This document shows, in pieces, positions 25,363 to 32,200 of a stretch of 64,000 bases of DNA. The stretch is from Streptomyces niger. GTDB lineage: Bacteria > Actinomycetota > Actinomycetes > Streptomycetales > Streptomycetaceae. Location: assembly GCF_000718305.1 (NCBI RefSeq), contig NZ_JOFQ01000009.1, forward strand, positions 62,001 through 126,000, written 5' to 3'. The notes under the pieces were generated by a model that saw nothing but the letters and a program-made list of their open reading frames with translations, ran no database searches and was not told the origin of the DNA. Position 1 is the stretch's first letter; the number at the start of each line of letters is the position of its first letter. Position numbers and translations under genes: made by a program.

Positions 25363-26646
25363 ATGCGCCAGCAGGAAAGTGAGTGGGACTTGGTTACGCG
25401 TCGGCGTCTACTGGCACTGTCGGGCGGGGCTCTGGGAGCTCTGGTGGCCGCGGGGTGCTCGACCGGTGAGAAACGCTCAGCGGGGCACGACGCCGGGCAG
25501 GAGACCGGTGGCGACACCGGTCATGACGTCACCGGGAGAAGCGCGGCCGCGGCGCCGAGCGGCGCGCTGGGGGCGAACTTCAACGAGGACCCCGACAGCG
25601 TGACGTTCGACGAGCTGGGCGACCTCACCACCGGCTGGCTCCGCGGGTTCGTGCCGATGCCCGAGGTCGAGGCCGACGCCACCCAGCAGCGGGCGGTCAA
25701 GAAGCTGCTGGACGCCCAGAAGCAGGGCTATCGCACGGTGCTGTCGCTGAAGTTCCCGTACAACGACCGGCCGCTGCCCCGGCCCGACAGCCCGGAGATG
25801 ACCGACGAGCTGGAGCGGGTCGACCGCGTCCTGCACGCCGTCCTCGACACCGTCGACGTCCTGGCGATCGGCAACGAGCCGTTCATCGAGAGCGTGCAGC
25901 AGGACCGCGACTCGGGCGCGCTGAACGCGTTCTACGAGAAGGTCGCCGCACACGTCATCGCGTACCGCAAGAAGCACTTCCCCAAGGGCTGCCGCACCCA
26001 CCTCTACATGGGCGCGCTCAACTTCCTCGACCAGCCGGACAAGCGCACGAAGGCCACCGACCGCTGGCTGGCCTACGCGCGCGCCACGCCGGAGATCGAG
26101 GGCGCGGACATCCACCCCCATGTGGACGGCCCCGAGAAGGTACAGGCCTACCTCGACTACACCTTGCCCCGGCTGCGCAAGGACCAGAAGTTCCTGGTCA
26201 CGGAGTTCTCCCTGGTGCGGCTGTGGAAGCAGCACCTGACGGACACCGTCCCGGCCGAGTACGCGAGCCGCTACCACCTCGCGCCGGGCACCCCGGTGTG
26301 GCAGGTGATCAAGGATGCCCTCGCGGACCCCGTACCGGCGAAGCAGTGGCAGGACTTCCTCGCCATGAGCCCCTGGTTCGAGAACCACAAGCATTTCCTG
26401 CGGACCCAGGTGCAGAAGTTCCGGGACACCGGGCAGCTGGCCGTGGCGACGTACGGCGTGACCCAGGCCGCCGCGATGGCCCGGGACTTCGGGCCGAAGA
26501 AGGACCCCTGGCTGCTGAACAGCCTCTACGCCAACCGCACGGTGGAGCCGACCGGAAACGGCCTGCCGGCCCACAACTACGGCTTCTTCGACGACTTCCG
26601 CGCCCTTCAGCGGCCCCAGGACCGCCGCCCGGTCAAGAAGTCCTGA
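25363..26646 (+). CDS. Tat-exported lipoprotein, glycoside hydrolase-like (clan GH-A fold)
   Basis: The 427-residue precursor has the twin-arginine signal TRRRLLALSGGALGALVAAGC, with the lipobox Cys at residue 32, then an Asp/Gly-rich linker. The catalytic region looks like a beta/alpha barrel. VDVLAIGNEPFIES (N171-E172) is the classical Asn-Glu acid/base of clan GH-A, and KFLVTEFSLVRLW (E281) is a plausible nucleophile strand end. DIHPHVDG between them would line the active site. It should hydrolyse a polysaccharide at the cell surface. ATG 25363 gives a normal Tat N-region; GTG 25315 and TTG 25393 are possible. No neighbour points to a particular glycan. Confidence 0.65.
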   Translation: MRQQESEWDLVTRRRLLALSGGALGALVAAGCSTGEKRSAGHDAGQETGGDTGHDVTGRSAAAAPSGALGANFNEDPDSVTFDELGDLTTGWLRGFVPMPEVEADATQQRAVKKLLDAQKQGYRTVLSLKFPYNDRPLPRPDSPEMTDELERVDRVLHAVLDTVDVLAIGNEPFIESVQQDRDSGALNAFYEKVAAHVIAYRKKHFPKGCRTHLYMGALNFLDQPDKRTKATDRWLAYARATPEIEGADIHPHVDGPEKVQAYLDYTLPRLRKDQKFLVTEFSLVRLWKQHLTDTVPAEYASRYHLAPGTPVWQVIKDALADPVPAKQWQDFLAMSPWFENHKHFLRTQVQKFRDTGQLAVATYGVTQAAAMARDFGPKKDPWLLNSLYANRTVEPTGNGLPAHNYGFFDDFRALQRPQDRRPVKKS

Positions 26647-26671
26647 CGCGCACGAAGGCGGCGCCGCGCGG

Positions 26672-27028
26672 TCACCCCCGCGCGGCGAACGCGACGAATG
26701 CCGCCCATCCGGCGGGGCCTATGGACAACACCGGCCCCGCCTTGTCCTTCGAATCACGGACGTGGACTTTGTCGGCGCTCTGTGCCATCTCTACGCATTC
26801 GCCGCCTTCACCACTGCTGTAGCTGCTCTTGAACCAGGCCTGTTCGGCGAATTCCACGAAGGCCGTCCATCCGGCAGGGGCTATGGACAACATCGGCCCC
26901 GCCTTGTCCTTCGAGTCACGGACGTGGACTTTGTCGGCGCTCTGTGCCACCTCTACGCATTCGCCGCCCGAGCCGGTGCTGTAGCTGCTCTTGAACCAGG
27001 CCTGCTCGACGCATTCGTTGACGCTCAT
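26672..27028 (-). CDS. Double DUF397 protein
   Basis: The 118-residue protein is two DUF397 domains head to tail, each of 54 residues: EQAWFKSSYSTGSGGECVEV and EQAWFKSSYSSGEGGECVEM, each followed by SADKVHVRDSKDKAGP. Single DUF397 proteins of 60-70 residues are the rule, so this is an internal duplication. DUF397 proteins are partners of Scr1-type regulators, and a BldB-like regulatory role is known for some. ATG 27028 overlaps the stop of a remnant regulator tail (ATGA), and GGGAGCGAG lies upstream. It is probably cotranscribed from the Scr1 gene at 28122. Confidence 0.85.
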   Translation of the reverse strand: MSVNECVEQAWFKSSYSTGSGGECVEVAQSADKVHVRDSKDKAGPMLSIAPAGWTAFVEFAEQAWFKSSYSSGEGGECVEMAQSADKVHVRDSKDKAGPVLSIGPAGWAAFVAFAARG

Positions 27029-27072
27029 CTCGCTCCCAGCAGCTTCTCGACGTGGGTCAGCGACTCTCGGGG
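27025..27072 (-). pseudogene. C-terminal remnant of an Scr1-type regulator
   Basis: Immediately before the double DUF397 gene, in the proper frame and with the same 4-bp ATGA overlap, the sequence reads PRESLTHVEKLLGAR and stop. The intact regulator upstream ends RESLAFVEKLLGEV in the same position. So this is the last 15 codons of a second regulator, left by a duplication followed by deletion. The bases between 27073 and 27103 are non-coding. Confidence 0.65.
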
Positions 27073-27103
27073 GCGGGACGCCGCCCCCTGTTGCCGTGCG
27101 CGG

Positions 27104-27313
27104 TCACCCCCGCGCGGCGAACGCGACGAATGCCGCCCATCCGGCGGGGCCTATGGACAACACCGGCCCCGCCTTGTCCTTCGAGTCACGGATGTGAATC
27201 GCTTCCGCGCTCGCCACCATCTCGACACAGTCGCCGCCCTCAGCACCGCTGTAGCTGCTCTTGAACCAGGCCGACTCGGCAACGGTCGTCTGTCCGAGTT
27301 CTTCGACGTTCAT
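27104..27313 (-). CDS. DUF397 protein
   Basis: The 69-residue protein has the canonical DUF397 layout: AWFKSSYSGAEGGDCVEM, HIRDSKDKAGPVLSIGP and a final AW-x-AFV. It starts at ATG 27313, which overlaps the stop of the Scr1 regulator gene (ATGA), so translation is coupled and the pair is a unit. Its last 29 residues are identical to those of the neighbouring double DUF397 protein, a sign of gene conversion. The function is probably as an antitoxin-like or modulatory partner of the regulator; this is family knowledge, not visible here. Confidence 0.88.
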   Translation of the reverse strand: MNVEELGQTTVAESAWFKSSYSGAEGGDCVEMVASAEAIHIRDSKDKAGPVLSIGPAGWAAFVAFAARG

Positions 27314-28122
27314 ACCTCTCCCAGCAACTTCTCGACGAAGGCCAGCGACTCACGCGGAGTGAGAGCCTGCGCACGGATGATCCCATAGCGCGCCGCAAGG
27401 GCATGGACCGCTTGTCGGTCGGTCACCAGTGTGCTCCGCCCTTGCGCCTCCATGTAAGCGACCTGCTCGCCTCCTCGCCGAGTCAGTACGGTGAAGGGTC
27501 CGTCCACCCCGGCGTTGTCCTCTTGGTCGAGTGGCATGACCTGGATCTCGAAGTTGCGCTTCTGGCCGGTGAGCAAGATCTGTTCCAGTTGCCCCCGCTG
27601 GACCAGCTTGCCGCCGAGAGGACGTCTCAGCACGGGCTCCTCCACCACGAAGCTCAGTAGAGGGGCAGGTTGCCTATGGAAGATGTCCTTGCGAGCCAAA
27701 CGTGCGGCGACCCGTTGCTCGATCGTCTCCTCGTCCAGGAGCGGCCGCCGCATTGCCAGGAGGGCCCGTGTGTACTCCTCCGTCTGCAAGAGCCCTTTGA
27801 CGACATGGGTGTCGTACGAATTCAGCTCAACCGCCTCCGCCTCCAACCGCGCCGCATCGCGGAAGAACGCCGGGTACTGCGCCCGGGCGACCTCCTCCTT
27901 GCCGGCCTTCAGGACGCCGCCCGCGTCCAGTACGTCGTCCACCGTGTCGATGAACTTCGGCGGCGGGATGCGGCGGCCCTGCTCGAACGAGGCGATCGTG
28001 GACGCGGAGTACCCCGTCAGCGCCCCGAGCCGGCACCGCTCCATCCCCGCGCGCAGGCGGCACAGTTTGAGCTGCTGCCCGAAGACGTGCAGCGTGCCTG
28101 AGCCGGGTTCGTACTCGTCCAT
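27310..28122 (-). CDS. Scr1-family helix-turn-helix regulator
   Basis: The 270-residue protein begins with an XRE helix-turn-helix (FGQQLKLCRLRAGMERCRLG, TGYSASTIASFEQGRRIPP). The Scr1 domain typical of streptomycete regulators follows: LEAEAVELNSYDTHVVKGLLQ, TEEYTRALLAMRRPLLDEE, VQRGQLEQIL and RESLAFVEKLLGEV. It is related to the BldD-independent SCO-type regulators that accompany DUF397 and RsbW-like ATPase genes. ATG 28122 has GGAGAGG upstream. It is divergent from the ATPase gene at 28251 and coupled to the DUF397 gene downstream. A second such module sits at 58467-60083. Confidence 0.9.
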   Translation of the reverse strand: MDEYEPGSGTLHVFGQQLKLCRLRAGMERCRLGALTGYSASTIASFEQGRRIPPPKFIDTVDDVLDAGGVLKAGKEEVARAQYPAFFRDAARLEAEAVELNSYDTHVVKGLLQTEEYTRALLAMRRPLLDEETIEQRVAARLARKDIFHRQPAPLLSFVVEEPVLRRPLGGKLVQRGQLEQILLTGQKRNFEIQVMPLDQEDNAGVDGPFTVLTRRGGEQVAYMEAQGRSTLVTDRQAVHALAARYGIIRAQALTPRESLAFVEKLLGEV

Positions 28123-28250
28123 GTGCCGGTACCTCTCCGCGTCGAGGCACGCGTCGTGCCGCGTACAAGACCTGCGCCGGCGCGTACAGCCCGTACCCGT
28201 CAGCGCGTCCCTGCTGGTCACCGTACGCACACGCCGGGAGGGTCTTCCGC

Positions 28251-28730
28251 ATGAACGGAGCAATTCCTCCTTACGTGACAGCGGGACAGCAACCCGCAGC
28301 CGGTGAGCGTGACTTCGGTATGCGGTTCACCTCCACCCCTAGAGGCGCACGCCTCGCACGGCGGCTCGTCTCGCACCGGCTCGACGACTGGGGGCACCCG
28401 TACGACTCGACGGCCAACGAGGTGGTGACCCTCATCGCCGCCGAGCTGGCCGCGAACGCCGTGCGGCACGGACACGTACCGGGGAGGGACTTCCATCTCC
28501 GGCTCACCGAAGAGGGCGGCGACAGGCTGCGTGTCGAGGTGACCGATACCCGTGGTGAGCGGATGCCCGACCCGGTAGTCCCGGTCGCTGGCGGTGTGGC
28601 CGATACCCCCGCGGACGCCGAGTCCGGTCGGGGGCTGCTCCTGGTCGCGGCGCTGTCCGACGCCTGGGGGACGCGGCCGCGCGCCGGGGCCCCGGGGAAG
28701 ACGGTGTGGGCGCAGTACCACGCCCGCTGA
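28251..28730 (+). CDS. RsbW-like ATP-binding protein (HATPase_c_2)
   Basis: The 159-residue protein is a GHKL-type ATPase/anti-sigma-like kinase. TPRGARLARRLVSHRLDDWG leads into VVTLIAAELAANAVRHGH (N box), the D-x-R-x-E region and ESGRGLLLVAALSDAWGTR (G boxes). ATG 28251 has GGGAGGG upstream. Divergent arrangement with an Scr1/DUF397 pair is a recurring feature in streptomycetes and suggests the three work together in developmental or stress switching. Catalysis by this protein is unproven. Confidence 0.88.
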   Translation: MNGAIPPYVTAGQQPAAGERDFGMRFTSTPRGARLARRLVSHRLDDWGHPYDSTANEVVTLIAAELAANAVRHGHVPGRDFHLRLTEEGGDRLRVEVTDTRGERMPDPVVPVAGGVADTPADAESGRGLLLVAALSDAWGTRPRAGAPGKTVWAQYHAR

Positions 28731-28802
28731 CCGGTCGTGCGCCGGACTGGACAGCGCCCCGGGACCGCAGGCCGGTCATGAAGCCCTGACGCGCACTGCC
28801 GG

Positions 28803-29579
28803 TCAGGAAGCCGTGACGCGGATCTTGGACTGGCCGTGCCGGCGGGTCTCCCAGTCGTCCATGAAGCGGGCCCGGAGCCCGTGCCGGGCGGCCAGGTCGA
28901 CGAGGGTCTCGGTGCGGTAGTAGAAGTCCTCGCGCAGGACGTGGTGTTCGCTCCCGGTGGTGCGGTCGAAGGTGAAGTCGAAGAAGCCGCCGGGCGCGAG
29001 CACCCGTCCGACGTGGGCCAGGCACTCGTCGATGACCTCGATCGGCGAGTGCGAGAAGACGCTGTGGGCGTGCACGACGTCGAAGTGGGCGTCGGGCAGG
29101 AAGTCCAGCGTCAGGTTCTGCGTGATCGTCAGGTGCGGGAGCTTGGCCTGGAGACCCTGGGTGGTCAGCGTCTGCTTGGCCGCGACGAGGATGTCGGGGG
29201 AGATGTCGATGCCGTAGTAGTTCCCGGCGTCGAGGTACTCGATGAAGCGCCAGCCCGCGCGGAGGTTGCCGCAGCCGATGTCGAGCATGCGGTACTCCGG
29301 CTTCAGGCCGTGCTCGCGGAGGTAGTCGAACTGCATCCGGCCGAGCGCGAGCCACCGGTCGTGCGTCTGGCTCCCGACGGCCGCCTCGGGGTTGCGCCGG
29401 GTGTCGGAGGCCATGACCGCCCGGTAGTAGCCGACGTGATCGGGGTGCTTGAAGGCCAGCCAGCGGTCCCGGGCCGCGCGCTTGACGTACGGGCCGATGC
29501 GGTGCGGGTGGCCGAGGGCGTACCGCACCTTGTGGGCGAGGGCGGCGCGGTTGGTGACCAGGTTCTTCTTCGAAGCCAT
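28803..29579 (-). CDS. Class I SAM-dependent methyltransferase
   Basis: The 258-residue protein has motif I LDIGCGNLRAGWRFIEYL, motif II YYGIDISPDILVAAK, motif IV HFDVVHAHSVFSHSPIEVI and motif VI VLAPGGFFDFTF. A basic N-terminal extension of about 85 residues (RYALGHPHRIGPYVKRAARDRW) precedes the methyltransferase domain and resembles those of glycan or sugar methyltransferases. Substrate unknown. ATG 29579 is the first start. The promoter region holds a striking three-part dyad (29625-29656). The upstream TetR gene runs in the same direction but is 176 bp away. Confidence 0.8.
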   Translation of the reverse strand: MASKKNLVTNRAALAHKVRYALGHPHRIGPYVKRAARDRWLAFKHPDHVGYYRAVMASDTRRNPEAAVGSQTHDRWLALGRMQFDYLREHGLKPEYRMLDIGCGNLRAGWRFIEYLDAGNYYGIDISPDILVAAKQTLTTQGLQAKLPHLTITQNLTLDFLPDAHFDVVHAHSVFSHSPIEVIDECLAHVGRVLAPGGFFDFTFDRTTGSEHHVLREDFYYRTETLVDLAARHGLRARFMDDWETRRHGQSKIRVTAS

Positions 29580-29624
29580 GCGGATTTCTCCAACGTCGGG
29601 GCGGGGTTCGCCGGATGCCGGGGA

Positions 29625-29656
29625 CTATACATGGCACGTATACATGCGGTGTATAG
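29625..29656. promoter_or_regulatory. Three-part dyad upstream of the methyltransferase gene
   Basis: CTATACA (29625-29631) and TGTATAG (29650-29656) flank the palindrome GTATAC (29638-29643), and all three share one centre at 29640.5. On the minus strand TATAGT (29629-29624) is a good -10 box. The dyad probably binds a regulator of the methyltransferase gene. The rest of 29580-29755 has no gene. Confidence 0.55.
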
Positions 29657-29755
29657 ATGGGTGGGGCTCGCCGCTGGGGGCGGCGGAGCCCGGCCCGGGG
29701 CGCGGGGACAGCGGTTGGGAGGTTCTCCTGCCGCGCCGGTCGCCGGGGCGGTGTG

Positions 29756-30334
29756 TCAGGCCACGGCGAGCCGGTCCACCAGCAGCTCCACCCTCGTCTC
29801 GGCCTCCTCCGGCAGCAGCCGTCCCGCCCGGGTCAGGGTCGCAAGGCCGTGCAGGGACGCCCAGAACACCTCGGTGAACAGCCCCGGGTGGACGCCGTCC
29901 CCGGCGACCTCGCCCAGGCTCTCCAGTAGCGCGGCGAAGGCGTCCTTCAGCGGCTCCGGGGTGTCCTCCTGCGCGTACGCCAGGCCGCCGTCGAGCTGGA
30001 ACAAGGCGTCGTAGACCGCCGGGTTGCGTGCGGCGAAGTCGAGGTAGGTGCGGGCGAGCGCGGCGACCCGCTCGCGCGGGCCGTCCGCGGCGGAGGTCGC
30101 GGCACGCACCGCCGCGGCCAGCTCGGCGGCGCCCTCCAGGGCGACGGCGCCGATGATCTCCCGCTTGCCGCGGAAGTGGCTGTAGAGGACGGGCTGGCTG
30201 TACTCGATGCGCTCGGCGAGCCGGCGGGTGGTGACCGCGTCCCAGCCCTGCTGCTCGGCGAGTTCGCGGGCTGTCGCCACGATGAGGCGCTCGCGCTCCG
30301 CCCGCTCGCGCTGCTTGCGTTCCTGTACCGACAT
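29756..30334 (-). CDS. TetR-family regulator
   Basis: The 192-residue protein has an N-terminal TetR domain (ERLIVATARELAEQQGWDAV, TTRRLAERIEYSQPVLYSHF) and a helical ligand-binding domain of the TetR_C type. ATG 30334 is 7 bp after a -10-like TAGGAT (30347-30342, minus strand), suggesting a leaderless message; no ribosome binding site is visible. Two perfect CTAGC-n3-GCTAG dyads lie in the shared promoter with the DUF1772 gene, so it probably represses itself and the DUF1772-DUF4267 pair. Confidence 0.85.
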   Translation of the reverse strand: MSVQERKQRERAERERLIVATARELAEQQGWDAVTTRRLAERIEYSQPVLYSHFRGKREIIGAVALEGAAELAAAVRAATSAADGPRERVAALARTYLDFAARNPAVYDALFQLDGGLAYAQEDTPEPLKDAFAALLESLGEVAGDGVHPGLFTEVFWASLHGLATLTRAGRLLPEEAETRVELLVDRLAVA

Positions 30335-30344
30335 GACATGAATC

Positions 30345-30408
30345 CTAGCATCGCTAGACAAGCAAGCGGCGGCAGCGCTAGCGTTGCATCGTCAGCTAGC
30401 AACGCTAG
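30345..30408. promoter_or_regulatory. Paired TetR operators between TetR and DUF1772 genes
   Basis: CTAGCATCGCTAG (30345-30357) and CTAGCAACGCTAG (30396-30408) are near-identical 13-bp dyads 51 bp apart centre to centre. A partial copy around CGCTAGCG (30376-30383) lies midway. The first overlaps the probable -10 of the TetR gene; the second lies just upstream of the DUF1772 ribosome binding site. This is typical of autoregulated TetR divergons. Confidence 0.7.
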
Positions 30409-30425
30409 TTCTCGGGAGGGGCAAC

Positions 30426-30872
30426 ATGCTCAGCGCACTTGAGGTCGTCACCATCGTGGTCGTCGGCGTGATGGTGGGGGTGGAGTTCTCCGTCGCCTTT
30501 GTCATGATCCCGATCCTCAACGCACTGCCCGAGGACAGTGGCCAACTCGGCCACGCTCACGGGGGCCGGATGCTCGGCGCCGTGATGCCGTTCTGGTACA
30601 TCGGCTCGCTCGTCCTCGTCGCGGCCTGGGCCGTCGCCGGATGGCACCACCGCGGTACCGGCCTCGTCGTCACCGCCGGCGCGCTGCTGATCCTCACCGT
30701 GATCATGTCGCTCCTGCTGCTCGTCCCGATCAACAACCGGAACAAGACGTGGACCCCCGACAACCGGCCCGCCGACTGGAAAGAGCAGACGAACCGCTGG
30801 AGCCGCTACCACTACGTCCGCGTCGCCGCCATCATCGCCGCCTTCGCCCTGCTCGTCGCCGCCCTCACCTGA
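30426..30872 (+). CDS. DUF1772 membrane protein
   Basis: The 148-residue protein has four membrane helices and the DUF1772 traits: VGVEFSVAFVMIPILNALPE in the first helix region, PFWYIGSLVLVAAWAVAG, PINNRNKTW between helices three and four, and WSRYHYVRVAAIIAAFALL. This superfamily includes anthrone oxygenase-like proteins; most members are uncharacterised. ATG 30426 has GGGAGGGG upstream. It is controlled by the divergent TetR and probably cotranscribed with the DUF4267 gene 95 bp downstream. Confidence 0.85.
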   Translation: MLSALEVVTIVVVGVMVGVEFSVAFVMIPILNALPEDSGQLGHAHGGRMLGAVMPFWYIGSLVLVAAWAVAGWHHRGTGLVVTAGALLILTVIMSLLLLVPINNRNKTWTPDNRPADWKEQTNRWSRYHYVRVAAIIAAFALLVAALT

Positions 30873-30967
30873 GCCGGTGGGCCGACACCGCACCGGTGGC
30901 GCACCACTTCCCCTCCCCGGGCGACGGCCGGCCACCGACATTCCGACACCCCGCAAGGAGAAGAACC

Positions 30968-31393
30968 ATGTCGCTGAAGAAGATCAACACCGTCCTGGCC
31001 GCCGTCATCGTCCTCTTCATCCTCTGGTTCGGGACGGAGTACATCCTGAGCCCGGAGACGACGGCGCCGGGCTACGGCCTGCCGAGATGGCCGTCCGGCG
31101 ACGGCGACGGTTTCCTGGTCGTCAAGGGAATCCGCGACGTCGTCCTGGCCCTGGTCCTGGTCGTCCTGCTGGTGACGGGCCACCGCCGGGCGCTGGGCTG
31201 GGCGCTGCTGGTGGAGGCCCTCGCCGCTTACGGCGACATGGCCAACGTGCTGGCCCACCACGGCTCCGTGGCCACTGCGCTCGGCGTCCACTGCCTGACC
31301 GCGACGCTGATGGTGGTCAACGGTCTGCTGATGCTGCGCGAGACCCGCAAGGTCGCGGTCGCTCCGGTGAGACCCGCCCCGCAGCCCGCCTGA
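30968..31393 (+). CDS. DUF4267 membrane protein
   Basis: The 141-residue protein has four membrane helices. ILSPETTAPGYGLPRWP and FLVVKGIRDVVLALVLVVLL match the DUF4267 pattern, in which a conserved KGxRD follows the first loop. Function unknown. It is preceded by a perfect AAGGAG and follows the DUF1772 gene; such pairs are often controlled by the same TetR regulator. A strong hairpin ends the unit. Confidence 0.8.
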   Translation: MSLKKINTVLAAVIVLFILWFGTEYILSPETTAPGYGLPRWPSGDGDGFLVVKGIRDVVLALVLVVLLVTGHRRALGWALLVEALAAYGDMANVLAHHGSVATALGVHCLTATLMVVNGLLMLRETRKVAVAPVRPAPQPA

Positions 31394-31414
31394 CAGCTCG
31401 CTCGGCGAGCGGGT

Positions 31415-31441
31415 GGTGGGGGCCTCGCGGGGGCCCCCACC
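31415..31441. terminator. Terminator between the DUF4267 gene and the convergent terD gene
   Basis: GGTGGGGGCC (31415-31424) pairs with GGCCCCCACC (31432-31441) around a 7-nt loop, 22 bp after one stop codon and 8 bp from the other. It can serve both convergent genes. Confidence 0.7.
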
Positions 31442-31448
31442 GGGACGG

Positions 31449-32030
31449 TCAGAGCAGGCGGCTGATGGCCGGCATCAGGTCCTGGAAGGTGCGGCCGGTG
31501 GCGGGCTCGCCGAGCGCGGTCATCTGCCAGGTGGTGCCGGAGCGGTACACCTTCGCCATGATCTGGGCGGTGTGCCGGCCGCCGCCGGTGAGCGTGTAGC
31601 GGGCCAGTTCCTCGCCGGTGGACTCGTCGATCAGACGGCAGTAGGCGTTCTGCACCTCTTCGAAGGTCTGGCCGGTGAAGGAGTTCACGGTGAAGAAGAT
31701 CTGGTCGACATTGGCCGGAACCCGCCGCAGATCGACCGCGATGGACTCGTCGTCGCCCTCGCCGGTGCCCCCGACGAGGTTGTCCCCGCTGTGCTGGACC
31801 GAACCGTCGTTGCTGGTCAGGTGCTGGAAGAAGACGACGTCGACGCCCTGGCCCGCGGCGAAGAGCACCGCCGAGGCGTCCAGGTCGATCTCCCGGGTGC
31901 CGGCCAGTTTCGCGAAGAAGCCCTTGCGCTGGGCGGCCTGCCAGCCCAGCCCCATGCGTACCGTGCTGAGCGTGCCGCCGTCGGACTTGCTCAGGCTGAT
32001 CTGCTGGCCCTTGTTCAGGTTCACGGACAT
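31449..32030 (-). CDS. Second TerD-family protein
   Basis: The 193-residue protein is a TerD domain: MSVNLNKGQQISLSKSDGG, GLGWQAAQRKG, IDLDASAVLF, SGDNLVGGTGEGDDESI and a Ca2+-site FFTVNSFTGQTFEEV. It differs from the copy at 14406 in the first 40 residues and has an extra Lys-rich loop, so it is a paralogue rather than a recent duplicate. It stands alone, but the dyad TCTACA-N4-TGTAGA over its -10 (32082-32097) is identical in layout to that of the first terD gene, implying joint control. Confidence 0.88.
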   Translation of the reverse strand: MSVNLNKGQQISLSKSDGGTLSTVRMGLGWQAAQRKGFFAKLAGTREIDLDASAVLFAAGQGVDVVFFQHLTSNDGSVQHSGDNLVGGTGEGDDESIAVDLRRVPANVDQIFFTVNSFTGQTFEEVQNAYCRLIDESTGEELARYTLTGGGRHTAQIMAKVYRSGTTWQMTALGEPATGRTFQDLMPAISRLL

Positions 32031-32081
32031 TCGGAGAAGCCTCGCTCGTGTCGGGGTCCCGGCGATGGAGCCAGGTGCGAA

Positions 32082-32097
32082 TCTACAGCAGTGTAGA
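32082..32097. promoter_or_regulatory. TCTACA-N4-TGTAGA operator at the second terD promoter
   Basis: TCTACAGCAGTGTAGA is a perfect 6-4-6 dyad that on the minus strand runs directly into TAGATT, the likely -10 of the second terD gene, about 50 bp before its start. The same 16-bp architecture, including the adjoining ATT, occurs at 15022-15037 before the other terD gene. The 170-bp gap 32031-32200 holds nothing else. Confidence 0.6.
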
Positions 32098-32200
32098 GAT
32101 CCGGGGGCGGCGCCCCGGTCGTTGTCGTACCCATGGTCCCCGATGCCGGCCGGGAGAGGCCCCGGCACACGGCACCTCGCCGGACTGGGATGATCGGTCC

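Larger units (their letters stand above)
26666..27192 (-). repeat. Repeated DUF397 coding segments
   Basis: A 95-bp block at 26666-26760 recurs at 27098-27192 (offset 432 bp) with a single mismatch, covering the 3' ends of both DUF397 genes. Within the first gene a 162-bp unit (54 codons) is tandemly duplicated with high identity, for example from 26719 and from 26881. The pattern is that of recent unequal crossing-over or gene conversion. Confidence 0.8.

Noticed and set aside
26666..27192. Repeated DUF397 block considered as an insertion sequence or mobile repeat
   Set aside because: There is no transposase, terminal inverted repeat or target duplication. The repeats are in frame within DUF397 genes, so unequal crossing-over explains them.
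31449..32030. Second terD considered as a recent copy of the first
   Set aside because: The proteins differ throughout and share only the family motifs. Only the promoter dyad is closely similar.
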